Origin: Symbiodinium microadriaticum
Taxonomy: Eukaryota > Sar > Dinophyceae > Suessiales > Symbiodiniaceae
NCBI GenBank assembly: GCA_001939145.1
Contig: LSRX01000688.1
Location: 333,819-397,818 of the forward strand
Length of the DNA stretch: 64,000 bases
Direction: 5' to 3'
Shown: positions 1-11,700 of the stretch, one piece after another
Layout of the letters: every line of letters starts with the position of its first letter
Position numbering within the stretch: the stretch's first letter is position 1
Made by a program: the position numbers and the translations under genes
The notes under the pieces: generated by a model
What the model was told of the DNA's origin: nothing
The model's database searches: none
Seen by the model: the letters and a program-made list of their open reading frames with translations, nothing else

Positions 1-460
1 CTCTCTCACAGCCACTGCGCCCTTGCAGATCGGAAGCATTTAGGAGCTCCTTGCCGACCTCGCCATCTAGCGAACCTTTCCAAGCAAGACAGGTCAGAGG
101 CGCAACAGTTCAGGGCAGAAAACCACGGGGCTCGATCCTGGATCCCCTTCCAAGTCCGCTTCGCCGTTCTTGTCCGTGCCGGCTCGACCCGTTGCGATCT
201 TGTCCAGGCAAGACATCGGAAGCTGAGCAGAACCACCTGGAATGCCCTTGCTCGCCTCGACCTGTCGCGATCCTCTCCAAGAAGACATCAGAATCATCGG
301 ATAAGGATGCCGAAACCAATGCATGCAAACACCGTGCCACTCTGGAGAATCTACCTCGCCCTCAGCCGAATAGGACGAAGCCCGAAGTCGGCACTGTTTC
401 GGAAAAGCCTGCCTCGTCCAACACGCGCATCGCGTCAGAAACTTTGGATTGAAAAGAGAC
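1..460. repeat. Short imperfect repeats, no gene recognised
   Basis: Two adjacent blocks at about 181-221 and 255-294 share a core (CTCGACC, then GCGATC, then TCCA, then AAGACATC) and lie 74 bases apart. A weaker third block lies at about 56-100. A plus-strand frame runs through all of them without a stop, giving two related peptide stretches, but there is no other coding signal. I read this as a decayed tandem repeat, not a gene. Confidence 0.35.
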
Positions 461-3400
461 GTGGAATGCATACTGCATAACAGACAATTTCCAACCCAAT
501 TCTTGACATCATCTTCTTCAGCTGTTTACCTTGTTTTTGGGGTGGCAATAAAGTGGAAGCTAGCAATTGGTGGGCACAGACATGCATCCAACACTCTCTG
601 TTGATGTACCCAACCTGCCCCCCTAGTCGCACCTGAACCGTTCGACAACGGGTCTGAGAGGGTGTATATTTACCAACTCATCCACATCCATCTCCAGCGT
701 CATCCGTGCGACCTTTGGGATTCGCGACGTAGCCACCTCCAAGGCTGCAAGTTTTGATACGACACATGACCCTAACCATTGCTGGAGCCTTCAGCGAGGA
801 ATCCCACTCAAGCTCCCCATTCTCAATTTTTGCTGATACTGGTATGTTATCAAGGGCAAGATCATGCGTCTCCACCACGCAAGCTAACGCATCGTCATTT
901 GCACAATCCTTGCCGGAAGACGTTAACCGTTCAAGCCAAGAGGTCGCACGATGCAAAGGAGATCCGAACGCAAGATGATGATGAGCTTGGCTTTGCTGTT
1001 CGGTAAGTGATTCGTGAGAAAACTCACACCTTGACTCGCACTTACAGAACTAGCGTCCCGAACTGATGAACACCTTGATGCAAGACTTCTCGAAACTCCA
1101 TGTTGCGCTGCCGATACATCCCTTCCACGTAAGCCACGATTCCAACCCACAGGTGTGCTTGCGACTCCAAACACTGCTGGATGGTTTCCCATCGGTCTGC
1201 ACTCCTGACGAGCTGGAGACAGGACCAGTGCTTCCCACCGATTGATTAACAAGCGCTAAAACCCCGACCTCGCCAGGTTACCCGAAACGGACTGACCGAA
1301 CCTGCACATGGCAACAGAACCACGTCTTTGCAGCCGCCTCCATCACCCCAGGATTGGTGACGACGGTACCTTGCAAAGCCATGCTTTTTGCTGCTGCGAG
1401 CCCTTCCTTGACGCTCCTTACGCGAAGTTGCGACCACTGATGCTCCCAACCCCGAGCGCAGAAGCCGTTGACAGAAGTGACGGGTTCGGGACGGGTTCGG
1501 GTAGCTAGGCCTACTATCTACACCTCTAATCTCTAATCAGTTGAAGCCCCTGATGTTGCACCCATGTACACCCGCGTACCCAAACGCTTTTGCAGCTCTG
1601 AATAGCTCGCGTGCAAACCCCTTTCTGTATCACCGCCAAAGCGTTGACCACACGCTTCAGCACCGGCGAAATCCGGGAAACACTGCTGAAGAAATGAATG
1701 AAGTCGGGTTTGCAGGCTCCCTACTGTCACTCAGTGGTTCCTCAACATGTTCTTGGATTGAGATAGACATCTCTTGAGCTAGCGCAACCGTATTAATTAT
1801 TTTCAGAAGATTCCTTGCACCCCGACTGCCACGCTCCAATAATGCACTGCCTATCTCAGCTGCTGACAAAGATTGGGCAAAACACAAACAAAGCTGATCA
1901 CGATAAACATGCTGTGTATCACCTGCGAAACTCGACAAAGGCACCCTCTGTCTTTTTGTTTGGTTTTGACGGCTTCGGAATGCCATTATCAAGACAGGGA
2001 ATGGCAGCGGAGGGAACAGCAATACTGGCAAGCTGGCAACGGTGCTGACAAGCAACACCTTCGGCGACGACCCTAAACCACTGCTAAACCCATTTAGGTG
2101 CGAATCCTCTTGACGTCCAGAGTCTACAGCAACACGATTCGTTGAGATCTAAGGTTGCCTCTCTATGTACAGATGGTTGCATGTGCACGAATCTCCTTTT
2201 TGGCAACGTGCTCAGCAAGCTTCGTCGGCATGACGCCAATCCTCCACGAATGGTTCAACCACGCCCACAGGTTTGCGACTATGTCCCAGAACTAACCCAA
2301 CCAATGAATCATGACTTTCCTCAAAAACGTAGGTGCTAGTACACTGGACGTGTGTCATGTCGGGTTCCAACAACTATCGCCCAACATGGCCGATGCTGGA
2401 CCCTTCTTGTCTGACGCCATCCAAACACCCTGGGTCCACAAGCCAGGACGAGCGACGGAGTCGTTCCAGGATCAGCAGTAGAGCAGCTCTGAGCTTCAAG
2501 TTGGACGTGGAGTTTCCGGTCAACTGAGTGGCGCAACTCTGAGGTGGAGGAGCGGAGCAATGCGTTGCCATCCAAGGCACGGCCATCTCCTTCCCTGCGT
2601 CCAGGCTGGTCAAGACGCTTGTGTCCCTGAAGCCCGTCTGTGCCAAATTCACCAAATTGACGTGCAAAAGACAGGGAAGCTCTGCGAGATGTTTGAGATC
2701 CACTTTCTCTGACGCTAACTGATCTTTCCGACGAAGAATCGCTCGTACTGTCGAACATTCCAGTGCAAGGTGCGCCAAAGGAACGAGGCCAAACACATGG
2801 AAGCGAGGCATGGCTTCTCGGAGATCGGAGTCCACAACACCGTAGTGTTGGGAGTTTCAGCGCAGGCCTTTTGTGAGATTTCCTTGAGCCATGCATATTC
2901 CGAACATTCCTCTCAATGAGGATCGACGATCCTGTCCGCATGCTGTTCACGTGGAGACTACATCTCCACTTCCGCTTTCAGTTTTCGAATGAATAAGGGC
3001 TACTATTGCCTAGATGCTTTGTTGAGAACCTGCGCAAGTACTACTTTCTCCGCACCCCATTCCGCCCCTTCCCGCTGTCTATACTACGGAGTTTGCCTAC
3101 CGGAAGTATGTCGTGAGTTTAGGTCGGAGGTCGGAGCAGATGATGTGCTGATGAGGAAACAAAGTGTGGGAAGCAATGTCCAGGTGCGCGACCACGGCGG
3201 TCCCCGACACGCTGGTGATGCCGACCGAGATGGAGAGCCCAAGAACAGTTCGGCCTGGTGGCGAGGGCGCCAAGCAAATCTGAGAAGGAGGCAAAGACCG
3301 TCTACCCGAACTTCGCACACCCCAACAACAAGGAGCTTGCAAGGGAGGGCTCTCTCCGTGAGTGAATGCCGCCGTGCCTCGTTAAGTATGCCAAGGAGCC

Positions 3401-4880
3401 AAGGAGCTTCACGTGTCCTATAGCTGTTCTAGCTGCGACGCATTCATATGCGCCAAACGTGGTGATATAGGAGTCGAGCTCACGCAGGTGCCCAACCACG
3501 ACGGCTCCCAGGCACTGTTGTTTTCGAGCATGGCTTGCGTGGTGGTGGAGCGAGTCAAGAGCAAGAAGCTGCGTGACGTGTGGGCTGCTGAAAAAGAGCT
3601 GGGCCAGGCTGCTAGGGCCCAGTGATCAGCCTTCATCGGGACGCGGAAAAGTTGGCTAACTTTCGTGACAGAATCGTGACTCATCACGGAGAGGCACGGG
3701 GCAATTTTCAAGCCGCTCCTCGAGAAGACGCGCTGGGAGCTGCGCACCTTCGGATTCGGACCATGCTGATTGGGTACGGGTACTGTTGCTTAGAGAAACG
3801 GAGGCAATCAAGAATCGGCTGTAATCGTTCCGGTTTTTGGGCAGTCGGCGATACCCGGCACTCCTGGACTCTACGGTGCCGATTTACACAAATTGCTGAT
3901 GGCATGGAGAGCGGTGCAGTGCAGAAGGCTTATGCCGAGGTGAATACGTCCACGGCGGTGAAGGAGCCGGGAAAGAAGCAAAGACAGTTGGCGTGCTAAA
4001 GTCAGGCAGCTCTGGTCCTGTTGCCGGCGGGCCCGAATGCCTACATTGCCTACGTCAACATGCAGAGTTGCACGTTGGGACAATCGTGAGCGAACACCTT
4101 CAAGTGCGCGGTGTCGAGGCAGCTCACCAGGTCTGTAACGGCTTGAAAGCCCGCCTTGACTGTGCCAAGGCCAAGCTGATCGAGGACCACACTGGCAGCA
4201 GTCCTTCTACACGGGGCGCCGACCCCAAGACGGGAGGAAGAGTGAGGAGTAAAACAAGAAGGAGCATGTCGTGGAGCGCCGGGACCTATGGGCTGGAGGA
4301 GCCAGAGGACACCCAGCAAGCGGCGCAAGATGACCCAGAATCTCCTGTGACACTTCCAACGCCAGTGAGGCGACTGACCAGATCACGAGGCAAACCTCAG
4401 AACACCGAGTCAGAACCGTGTAGAATGCAGCCTCCCGAGACAGCAGTAAGGCTGCCGTGGAGTCAGCCTATCGGAATGCCTTGCTGCCACGGGACACTTT
4501 ATTGCAGAAGAAATGCCAAAGGCAGCAACAAACTGGGCCGATGCGCAACAAGGAGGACCACACCTCGAACCCGTACTGCGCAGAGAACGACCTTTGCAAC
4601 GACGAACCCAGACCCAGACATCCTCCTCTACCAGACAGGGTGTTCTGAGGAGAACCTGCCGCAAGTGGAGAGATAGATACCCTAGGAAATGAAGATGCCC
4701 GACGGCATTGACATGTAGCTCTACTTGGTCCGCACGGCGAGCCTTCCAGAGCGGCAGCGAGGACGTGGAGGAAGACGAGTGGAGGGCCATGAATCCCCAA
4801 GCGGAGTGGGCCGGGGCAAAGTGGAAAGGCTATGCTACTCATTCCAGCTGGTTGAGTTCGAGAGCATACACCATGCACAT
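461..4880. other. Stretch without a recognisable gene
   Basis: All open frames are short, overlap on both strands and show no domain, catalytic motif or consistent exon pattern that I know. A plus-strand frame at about 3413-3625 and another at 3993-4676 are open, but their proteins are low in hydrophobic pattern and unlike any family I recognise. Part of this could be heavily decayed retroelement sequence leading into the Copia-like remnant that follows. Confidence 0.4.
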
Positions 4881-4889
4881 ATGCAGCGA

Positions 4890-5520
4890 AGGAGTGCTGG
4901 AGCAGCTGATCCAGGTGGTGCACGGTCGTATGGATTGGCAGAGGAGCCGACTCATGGCAGAGCTCGGGTACAAGCAGAGCAGGCTGAACCCAGCCATCTT
5001 CATGCAAGGAGCTCAAGGGCATCATTGTCGCCGAGATCGACCACTTTCTGTGCATTGGGAACAGCAAGCACGAGAAGCGAATGCAGTGAATTCGGAAAGC
5101 ACAAGTGGCCCGAACAAGAAGGGCAGGGCGTCTGGAGGCGGGTCGGCCCAGAGGCGGATTTCACGATCCACCATAGAGGAAGGAGGAATAATAGAGCCAA
5201 GGCTCGTGGGCTTGGTGTGCGAAGGAGGAAAGGCCTGATGCAGTCGCCCGGGCAAGCATTTTTGGCGTCGAGGATGTCGCAACTTCGAGCGAAGGACATC
5301 GTGGCCTTGAACAAGGTGATCAACGAGGTCCGGAACAAACCGGAGCTCACTTTGAGCTTCGAGCTTTTGCGCTTTGGCCATCGACTCGTCACCGACAAAC
5401 ACAAAGACGTCCACCCCCAAGCGCAGTACAAGCTCCTTGGCAGCGGTATCTACATGCTTCTACCAGATCGTCACCGAGGGAGCAAGCAGGACGAACGAGC
5501 CCATTTCAACGCCACTGGCA
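4890..5520 (+). pseudogene. Decayed Copia-type reverse transcriptase fragment
   Basis: Translated pieces in shifting plus-strand frames resemble the second half of dinoflagellate Copia reverse transcriptases. One segment at about 4940-5005 reads LGYKQSRLNPAIFM, matching the usual LGF-x-QSRLDP-x-x-Y block. A second at about 5008-5090 reads KGIIVAEIDHFLCIGNSKHE, in the place of the catalytic V-D-D block, with the Asp pair changed. A third at about 5100-5150 resembles the FGKW-like block that follows. A fourth at about 5250-5360 (FLASRMSQLRAKDIVALNKV) resembles the linker to RNase H. Several frame changes are needed to join them and the catalytic Asp pair is lost, so the fragment is dead. It is unrelated in sequence detail to the intact element starting 3.6 kb downstream. 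The assignment rests on pattern similarity alone. Confidence 0.45.
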
Positions 5521-5591
5521 AGGTTACACGGTTAAACCATGCTGAAGTACAACAAAAGGTTTCTGGTGCCGCAATTGCAGCGCCCCTGTAA

Positions 5592-8491
5592 TTTTCAGAT
5601 GTGCAGTGCTGTTTGAGACGTGGCCGCATCACTGCAGGGGTCCCTTGGGCTGCAGGCTGCCGCTGCTTTGGGCCGTGCTAAGCTAAGCTTTGACGGGCGG
5701 CAACCGGTGTCATGGATCCATTCCACAGTCAAGGGGGCGCGACGCAGAGGTGATTGAAGCATGCCGACAAGACCCTTAAACGAGGAAGTGGTGGGAATGC
5801 TCCCCTACTTCTGGAAATCAGAAGCCCCGCCAAGACATACAGGCCAATCAAGCTGCACGTTCAAAAAAAGGAAGTTGGGACCAGGAAGGGTTTTTTGAAG
5901 GGTCCTTGCATATAGATGGATATCATCCCATACAGCCGACGTGACTTCGCCGCCGGGTTGGCTTCTTCATGTGCTCGCGTGCTTGCTATTCGAGAATGCG
6001 TTCTGCCAACGCAGATCAACGTATGTCAACGAGCACCGACGATTGTGCATTGAATCGGGATGCTGTGTCAGCCCAAATCTCTAAATTGCAGAGGCGACAG
6101 GTGCCTGCGATGGTCCTCTTCCAAGGCCGGCATCTGTTTGTGTTGATGTCCACGCTAGCGGCTAGCGGTTGCCACCTGGTTGCAATCTGAGTGACGAGGA
6201 GGTGGAAGCTTCTTCTTCCGGCGCACGGCTCGGCAATCTCCATGAGGTTCTTTCTTTTGGCACCACATGCTCCTGGAATGACGTCTGCAGGTCCTCGGGA
6301 CGAAAGACTCTTCGTTTCTTTGAGAGGCATGATGCCATGGTCATGCGGTTTGGGTGATTTTGGGTATGTCGTGGTTCAAGGAGACCGTGGTTTTGCCGGT
6401 CTTGCTGACTTGAGGCTCGTCCCTCAGAAACGTACACGTATGTGGACCGAGCACAAGGGCAAAAACTTCGCTCAGGGCACAATGTTCTCCCAGCAGCCGA
6501 TCCGTTCACTTCTCAGCAAAAGTGTCGGCTCCGGTCGGCTTCATCTTTCAAGTTGAGGTGCAGCCAGAGACCAGCTGGAAAGTTTCGAGGCAGGGCCATG
6601 CGAGACCTTTGCAGTGGTTGTTTGCGCCCTGTGCCCCCGATGGCCGTCGTGTCGTCAGCGTTGTCAGGTCTGTCGTGAGCGCGCTTGAAGCTGGTGCCCT
6701 GCTTGATGATTTGATGCTGAGTGAAGCAGACAAGAAGCGGCACTTAGCGACATGTGCGAGCAGGCTGGCGAGAAAGTTTTGCTCGAACGGACCTCGCGAA
6801 AAAGTTTTGGTCTTGCGAAGCACGCCAACGTAGATGAACGCCGGGCCAGGACTTGCCGGGAGGTTCGTGCTCACCAAATCCTTGCGGTTCAACAGCTGAG
6901 CACTCGGACCAGAGTCATCGTCTGCGCTGTGGTGATTGTTTGTATTGTGGCAGGAACGATCCGTGCCGAGTCTGTCGGGATCTCCGCCTGTCTCTTAGCG
7001 TCTCGAGTCTAGAGTCGAGATGCCGCGGAGTGAGAATGCAAGTATCGACGGAATAATGAATAGATGAACATGCACAAGCAGATAAAGATTCCTTTCTTGT
7101 ATGGTGAGTATTTCATCATTTGTCGTGCATTGTTCGGGCAAGCCTTTCGTATTCTGTGCATGTCGCACGTTCAGCAGCTTCTTTTTTGACGTATGGTGCA
7201 GCAGAGCTCCTGCATGCTGTCAGTTCCAACATGTTCCAACATTGCAGCAACCACTACCCTCAAGAAAGGCTCTTTCGCCTCTGAGCAGATTGTTCCTATA
7301 AACTCTGTTCTGGTCCCAGGTGATCGCATGTGATTTGCCTGCGCTTTTGAACAGTGTGCAGTATTTCTGGAAGTTTGTTTGCGTCTTGAGCTAGTGGATG
7401 TCCTTCACAAGTTCATCCTACAGGGGGCTCAGTGCTTCTTCGCAAGTTTTCTCCTCCAGGGCCACCTGTGCCGATAAGCCCCAGCGTTTCAGAATCAGTC
7501 TCGGAGTGTACAGCTGGCATGCCATAGTCTCAGCCATCCGGTTTCGCTGGGTGCACGTGCCTCGACGTGTAAATGTGTTGGTGTCGTGGATCACCATGCG
7601 CTGTCTAAATCAATGTCCTGGTTATTGATGACTTCGTTGCAGTTGCGTCGGTTTCCAGATCATGACGATGTGCCGATATCTCGGAGTGTGTCCTGAACTT
7701 AGTGTTCAAATGTTCCGTTGCCTTGGCATCCCGATGTTTCGGTGTGGCGGTGTTCCAGTGCTTGGGTCTCCTGTCGTTTCGGTGCTTCGCCTCGTCCGCG
7801 CATCGCGAGATTCCGTCATTGAGTCGGTGTTTCCGGTGTTGTGGTGTTGCCGTCTCCCCGTTACCCTTTCCTGTGTCCTGTGTCTTGTCGCTTGTGTTTG
7901 TGTCCTCAGCTGTCGTGTTGTTTTCACGTTCCAGTGTTTCCAGTGAAGTATCGGTTCCAATTGCGGCATGATTCACAACAACGCCTCGCACAGGTCGAGT
8001 GCGGAAGTCCTGCTGGCAAAGCAAAGCCTGGTCGACATTATCAGGCTGCCCTGCTGCAATGTGGCGTTGGGGAGCAACTTGCAACCCTGCTACTGCTAAT
8101 GAAAATCAATCATGAATCGAAGGTTTTGGTAACAGTGGTCATTGATTGTTCAGGAACAGACACAAGGATGCTGCGGGACCTGGTTGCAGCCTCTGATGAT
8201 TGAAGCGCATCTGTACACGCAAGCAGTTCAGAAATCTGTGGAACTGGATTATACCGCAGATCAACAAGCCTCGCCAAATGCGGAGCGGACACCTTTCAGG
8301 AGACTAGACGCATTTGTGTGCTGCTGTCTTTTCCAGTGGGTTGTCCCCAGAATGCCGTCAGGTGTCTTCAGGAAGTCCGCAGCCCTTAGCCAGTGAGTGG
8401 ATAAAGTGAGAAGGTGCGTTTCGCCAACTGCTCGGAAGGTACTCCCAACGGCTCCATTATTTTTAGGTTTAGGTGCCTGGCATAGCAGCTT
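5592..8491. other. Stretch without a recognisable gene
   Basis: I see no convincing gene. The segment at about 7690-7960 is a cryptic simple repeat rich in GTTTCGGTG- and GTTCCAGTG-like words, which produces several overlapping plus-strand frames (7662-7971) with Phe/Arg/Cys-rich proteins. These frames are a by-product of the repeat. Confidence 0.4.
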
Positions 8492-8496
8492 CTTTC
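8492..8496 (+). repeat. Target-site duplication, left copy (CTTTC)
   Basis: CTTTC directly precedes the TG that opens the 5' LTR and is repeated exactly after the CA that closes the 3' LTR (18280-18284). A 5-bp duplication is normal for Copia integrases. Confidence 0.93.
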
Positions 8497-8672
8497 TGCT
8501 AAACCGAAGGTTTGTGTCACGCATCAACAGCCATCAAGACCCTGCTTTTCCGCCGTCTCAAGATGCCTGAGGGAAGGGATACGCGTATGCAGACCAAAAG
8601 ATCTTGAGCTCTTTAGGTTGCCAGGGTTCTTCACGTTAGATCCAGGCTCCTTGCTACAGCAGCTTTATCGCA
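8497..8672 (+). repeat. 5' LTR of the Copia element
   Basis: This 176-bp copy begins TGCTAAACCGAAGG and ends CTTTATCGCA. It matches 18104-18279 at 175 of 176 positions with no gaps. The LTR is short for the family. I could not identify a clear TATA box or polyadenylation signal, which is usual for dinoflagellate promoters. Confidence 0.97.
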
Positions 8673-8673
8673 T

Positions 8674-8681
8674 TGGTAGCG
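8674..8681 (+). other. Primer-binding site (initiator-tRNA-like)
   Basis: TGGTAGCG lies one base after the 5' LTR and is complementary to a tRNA 3' end CGCTACCA, as in eukaryotic initiator tRNA-Met, the usual Copia primer. Complementarity beyond these 8 bases cannot be judged without the host tRNA sequence. Confidence 0.7.
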
Positions 8682-8684
8682 ACG

Positions 8685-8716
8685 CAGGTTGACGTAGTGT
8701 TCCCTAGTGCAACCTG
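8685..8716 (+). promoter_or_regulatory. Hairpin directly before the gag-pol start codon
   Basis: CAGGTTG (8685-8691) and CAACCTG (8710-8716) are perfect inverted copies flanking an 18-base loop. The ATG of gag-pol follows immediately at 8717. The leader between LTR and ATG is only 44 bases, so the hairpin fills most of it and overlaps the end of the primer-binding region. A role in translation or priming is inference. Confidence 0.45.
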
Positions 8717-11700
8717 ATGGCAGCTCCGAACTTCGATGATGACTTGTTCGACTTTACTGGCCCAGCCTCTATTGGCGCTGCATCTTCGGAGGACGAGAGC
8801 GCCGAGAGCGCTTTGCCAGCAGACAGCCCCGAAGGTGCTGGCGCGGCAGTGAATGAGCCGGCCGGGGGGGCAGGTGAGGACGCTCCCAGCCACTCTTCTG
8901 GTCGGCGAAAGCGGGGAACAAGAGGTGGTGCCAGTTCCAAGGATCAGGCCGGGGAGAAGAAGTGGCGCTCAGGCGCTATTCCCCAGGCTCCTGGCTTTGA
9001 CGGTGACGTGGAACGGAACCCCTACTGCCTTCGACACTACAAACGCCGTTTGAATCGTTGGGTTCGCATCACTCGTGAGTTCCTTCCTCCTGGAGAACAA
9101 GCTCTGCGTGCGTTGGAGCAACTGTCCGGGGAGGCCGAGTTGGAATTTGAGGAGGTGCCCGACGACCGCTTCGATAATGACAATGGTATAAAGCTCCTGC
9201 TTGAGGACTTGGAGGCAGCCTTCGGCGAGCGAGAGATCTTCAGGCAGGGCGGCGTTATTCGTGAGTTCGAAAGCATATGTCGGCTTCAAGGAGAGAGTGT
9301 TACAGCTTTTGTTCGGAGGTTTCAGCTTTTGGAAAGAAAGTTGCAAGACAGCAGAGTACCCAGCTACCCCGAACAAGCCCGCACCATCAAGCTCCTGGAT
9401 GGCTTGAAGCTTGACGAGAGAGCAGTGGCATCATTATTGCTCGCTGCGGGCAACAAGTACCAGATGAAGCCCATCCTGGAGGCCATTCGAGTGCAGTACC
9501 CTCCTGGGATGTCGGTAACGGGACTCCCCAGGGGTCTCTCGACCTTAAATTCGAGGTCAAGCAGGGCCTCCTCGAGTCGTGCATCCTCTTTCAGGTCTTC
9601 CTCGACGGCATCCACCCGACGGTCAGGCCAAGCTGGACGATCCACCAGGTGGAGTCAGTGGAACACAGACTGGCAAGAGACGATACCAGAGGGTGACGAT
9701 GATGCCGTGATTCCTGAAGAGGACGTCAACGACTACCAGGCCGAGGAGGCTGAAGAGAATGAGCCCAACGCTGAGATGGAGTACCAGGAGGATGAGGATG
9801 AGGAAATGATCCCCGAGGTCGAGACCTATACCGAGGACGTGCCCGACGGCGAGGTCTCTGCCCTTCTTGCCGCAGCTGAGGCCCTCACAGTGACTTCAAA
9901 GAAGCTGGCCGGCTTGGTCCAGTCCCGCGGCTACTACCAGAACCATGACAACAAGGGCAAGGGCAAGTCCGGCGACAAGGGCAAAGGCAAGTTTAAGGGC
10001 AAGAAGGGAAAGGGGAAAGGCAAGATCTCCTCGTCGAAGGGCAAGGTTTCGAGCAAGGGGACAGGCAAGGGCGCTGGCTCCGCTGATCGTCAGAGCCGCT
10101 TACGCGGCTCGTTGTGTTTGGGCTGCGGGTCGTCAGACCACTGGATACGAGATTGCCCCCATGTGAACACTTACCAGGCCCAGGTTGCCTCGGCCGATGT
10201 GGAGTTGGATCCCGAAGGGACTCCCGTTGTGAATGTGTCCAGCACCTGGATGATCCAGGTGAACGACTTCGAGAGCGAGAGCGACGAGGAAAAGGACGTT
10301 GTGTATCAAGTGCCCAGACCACCCAGCATCCTACTCAGCACTTGCGAAGACGCCTCCTTCTTGATTGCAGATACAGGGTGTCAAAGGCAAGTTGCTGGTC
10401 ACAAGTGGCATGTTCAGAAGCAGAGCGAACTACAACTCGTACCTCTACGTTTCCCTGAAGTTTGCAAGTTTTCCTTCGGCCCCTCACAAGGCGTTCCTAG
10501 TCAGGGTCGTTGGTTGTATCCAGCCGGGATTGCAGGGGAGTTGGTGATGCTGGGAGTCAGTGAGGTCAAGGTTGATGCACCGGGACTTCTTTCGAGACCG
10601 GCAATGGAGGCGCTTGGGGCTGTTCCGGATTTGCTGGAGGGCCGTGTCACTTTCAAGGCTCTGAACGGGAGGTCAACAAAGCTCTACCTCAGCCCATGCG
10701 GACACCTAGCTCTTAGGGTTGATGAGTGGCCTGAAGGTGAGTGTGATGTTCAAGCGATGTCAGAGAGTGCAACGTTCGGCAAGCGAGGTCCACCTGATGT
10801 TGTGCATCCCCGTGCTTTTCCTCCCGAGCGTGTCAAGCTTGAAGTTATCGGAAATTCGAAGGCAGCCAAGGCGCTACCGGATGCCCTCCAAGACCAAATC
10901 CGAAGCTCCTCGATGGCTGCACCGTTGGCGAGCGATCATGAGCCACCTGCTGGAATTTGTGTTCACAACGCAGCAAGCAGTTCTGATGTACTCAGCAACA
11001 GCCTTGAGGCCACGCCTCAAGGACGCAATCCTCCGGCTCTACTTCGAACCCTGCTCAGCGGTAACCATGCTCACGACCCAGGCTGCCATGGCAGCATCCT
11101 CGGCACTACAGTTGAGCAGGTACCCACGGGATCCAGTACGCTGCGACCACACCGAGGGAGCCGGGACCAGAGTGTACGGAGCCGCGGGGATTCGAGTCAG
11201 GATCTGCGACAACTGCGGTTCTCGTTGGGCGCTGACGCCGATGGGAGAGGCCTTGGAAGTGGTGCCAAAAGCGAACCCAAGCGCGAAGACTCCCTTGGGA
11301 ATTACGGACTCGCAACGACAGAAGCTGATGTTGCCGGGCAAGGGCAAGGCAAAAGCAAGTCCTCCCGCACCACCAAGCGCGGCTCCATCGGGAAGGTCGT
11401 CACAGCCCTCATCGGGCTACTTGCAGGTACCATCGCAGGCCAAAGCATCGGCGCCACCACCCCCACCATCGAGGATGGCTTCGAATCCGAATCGGACAAT
11501 GGCGCTGTTTCGGATGAATGGACAAAGGAGAACGCCACATCGGCAATGGCATGGAAGTACCCCCGCGAGCTCAGACACGGAGGCTATGAGCACGACTTCG
11601 TGGCGGTCCCAGGCGAACGACGACACCATGCCAGCCTGGCAGAGGATTCAGTACAAGGACGGCACGTACATGACCCAGGCAGAGGCCGATCAGATCCTCC

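Noticed and set aside
51..452. 133-codon plus-strand ORF
   Set aside because: It follows an imperfect DNA repeat, has overlapping open frames on the other strand and no recognisable domain.
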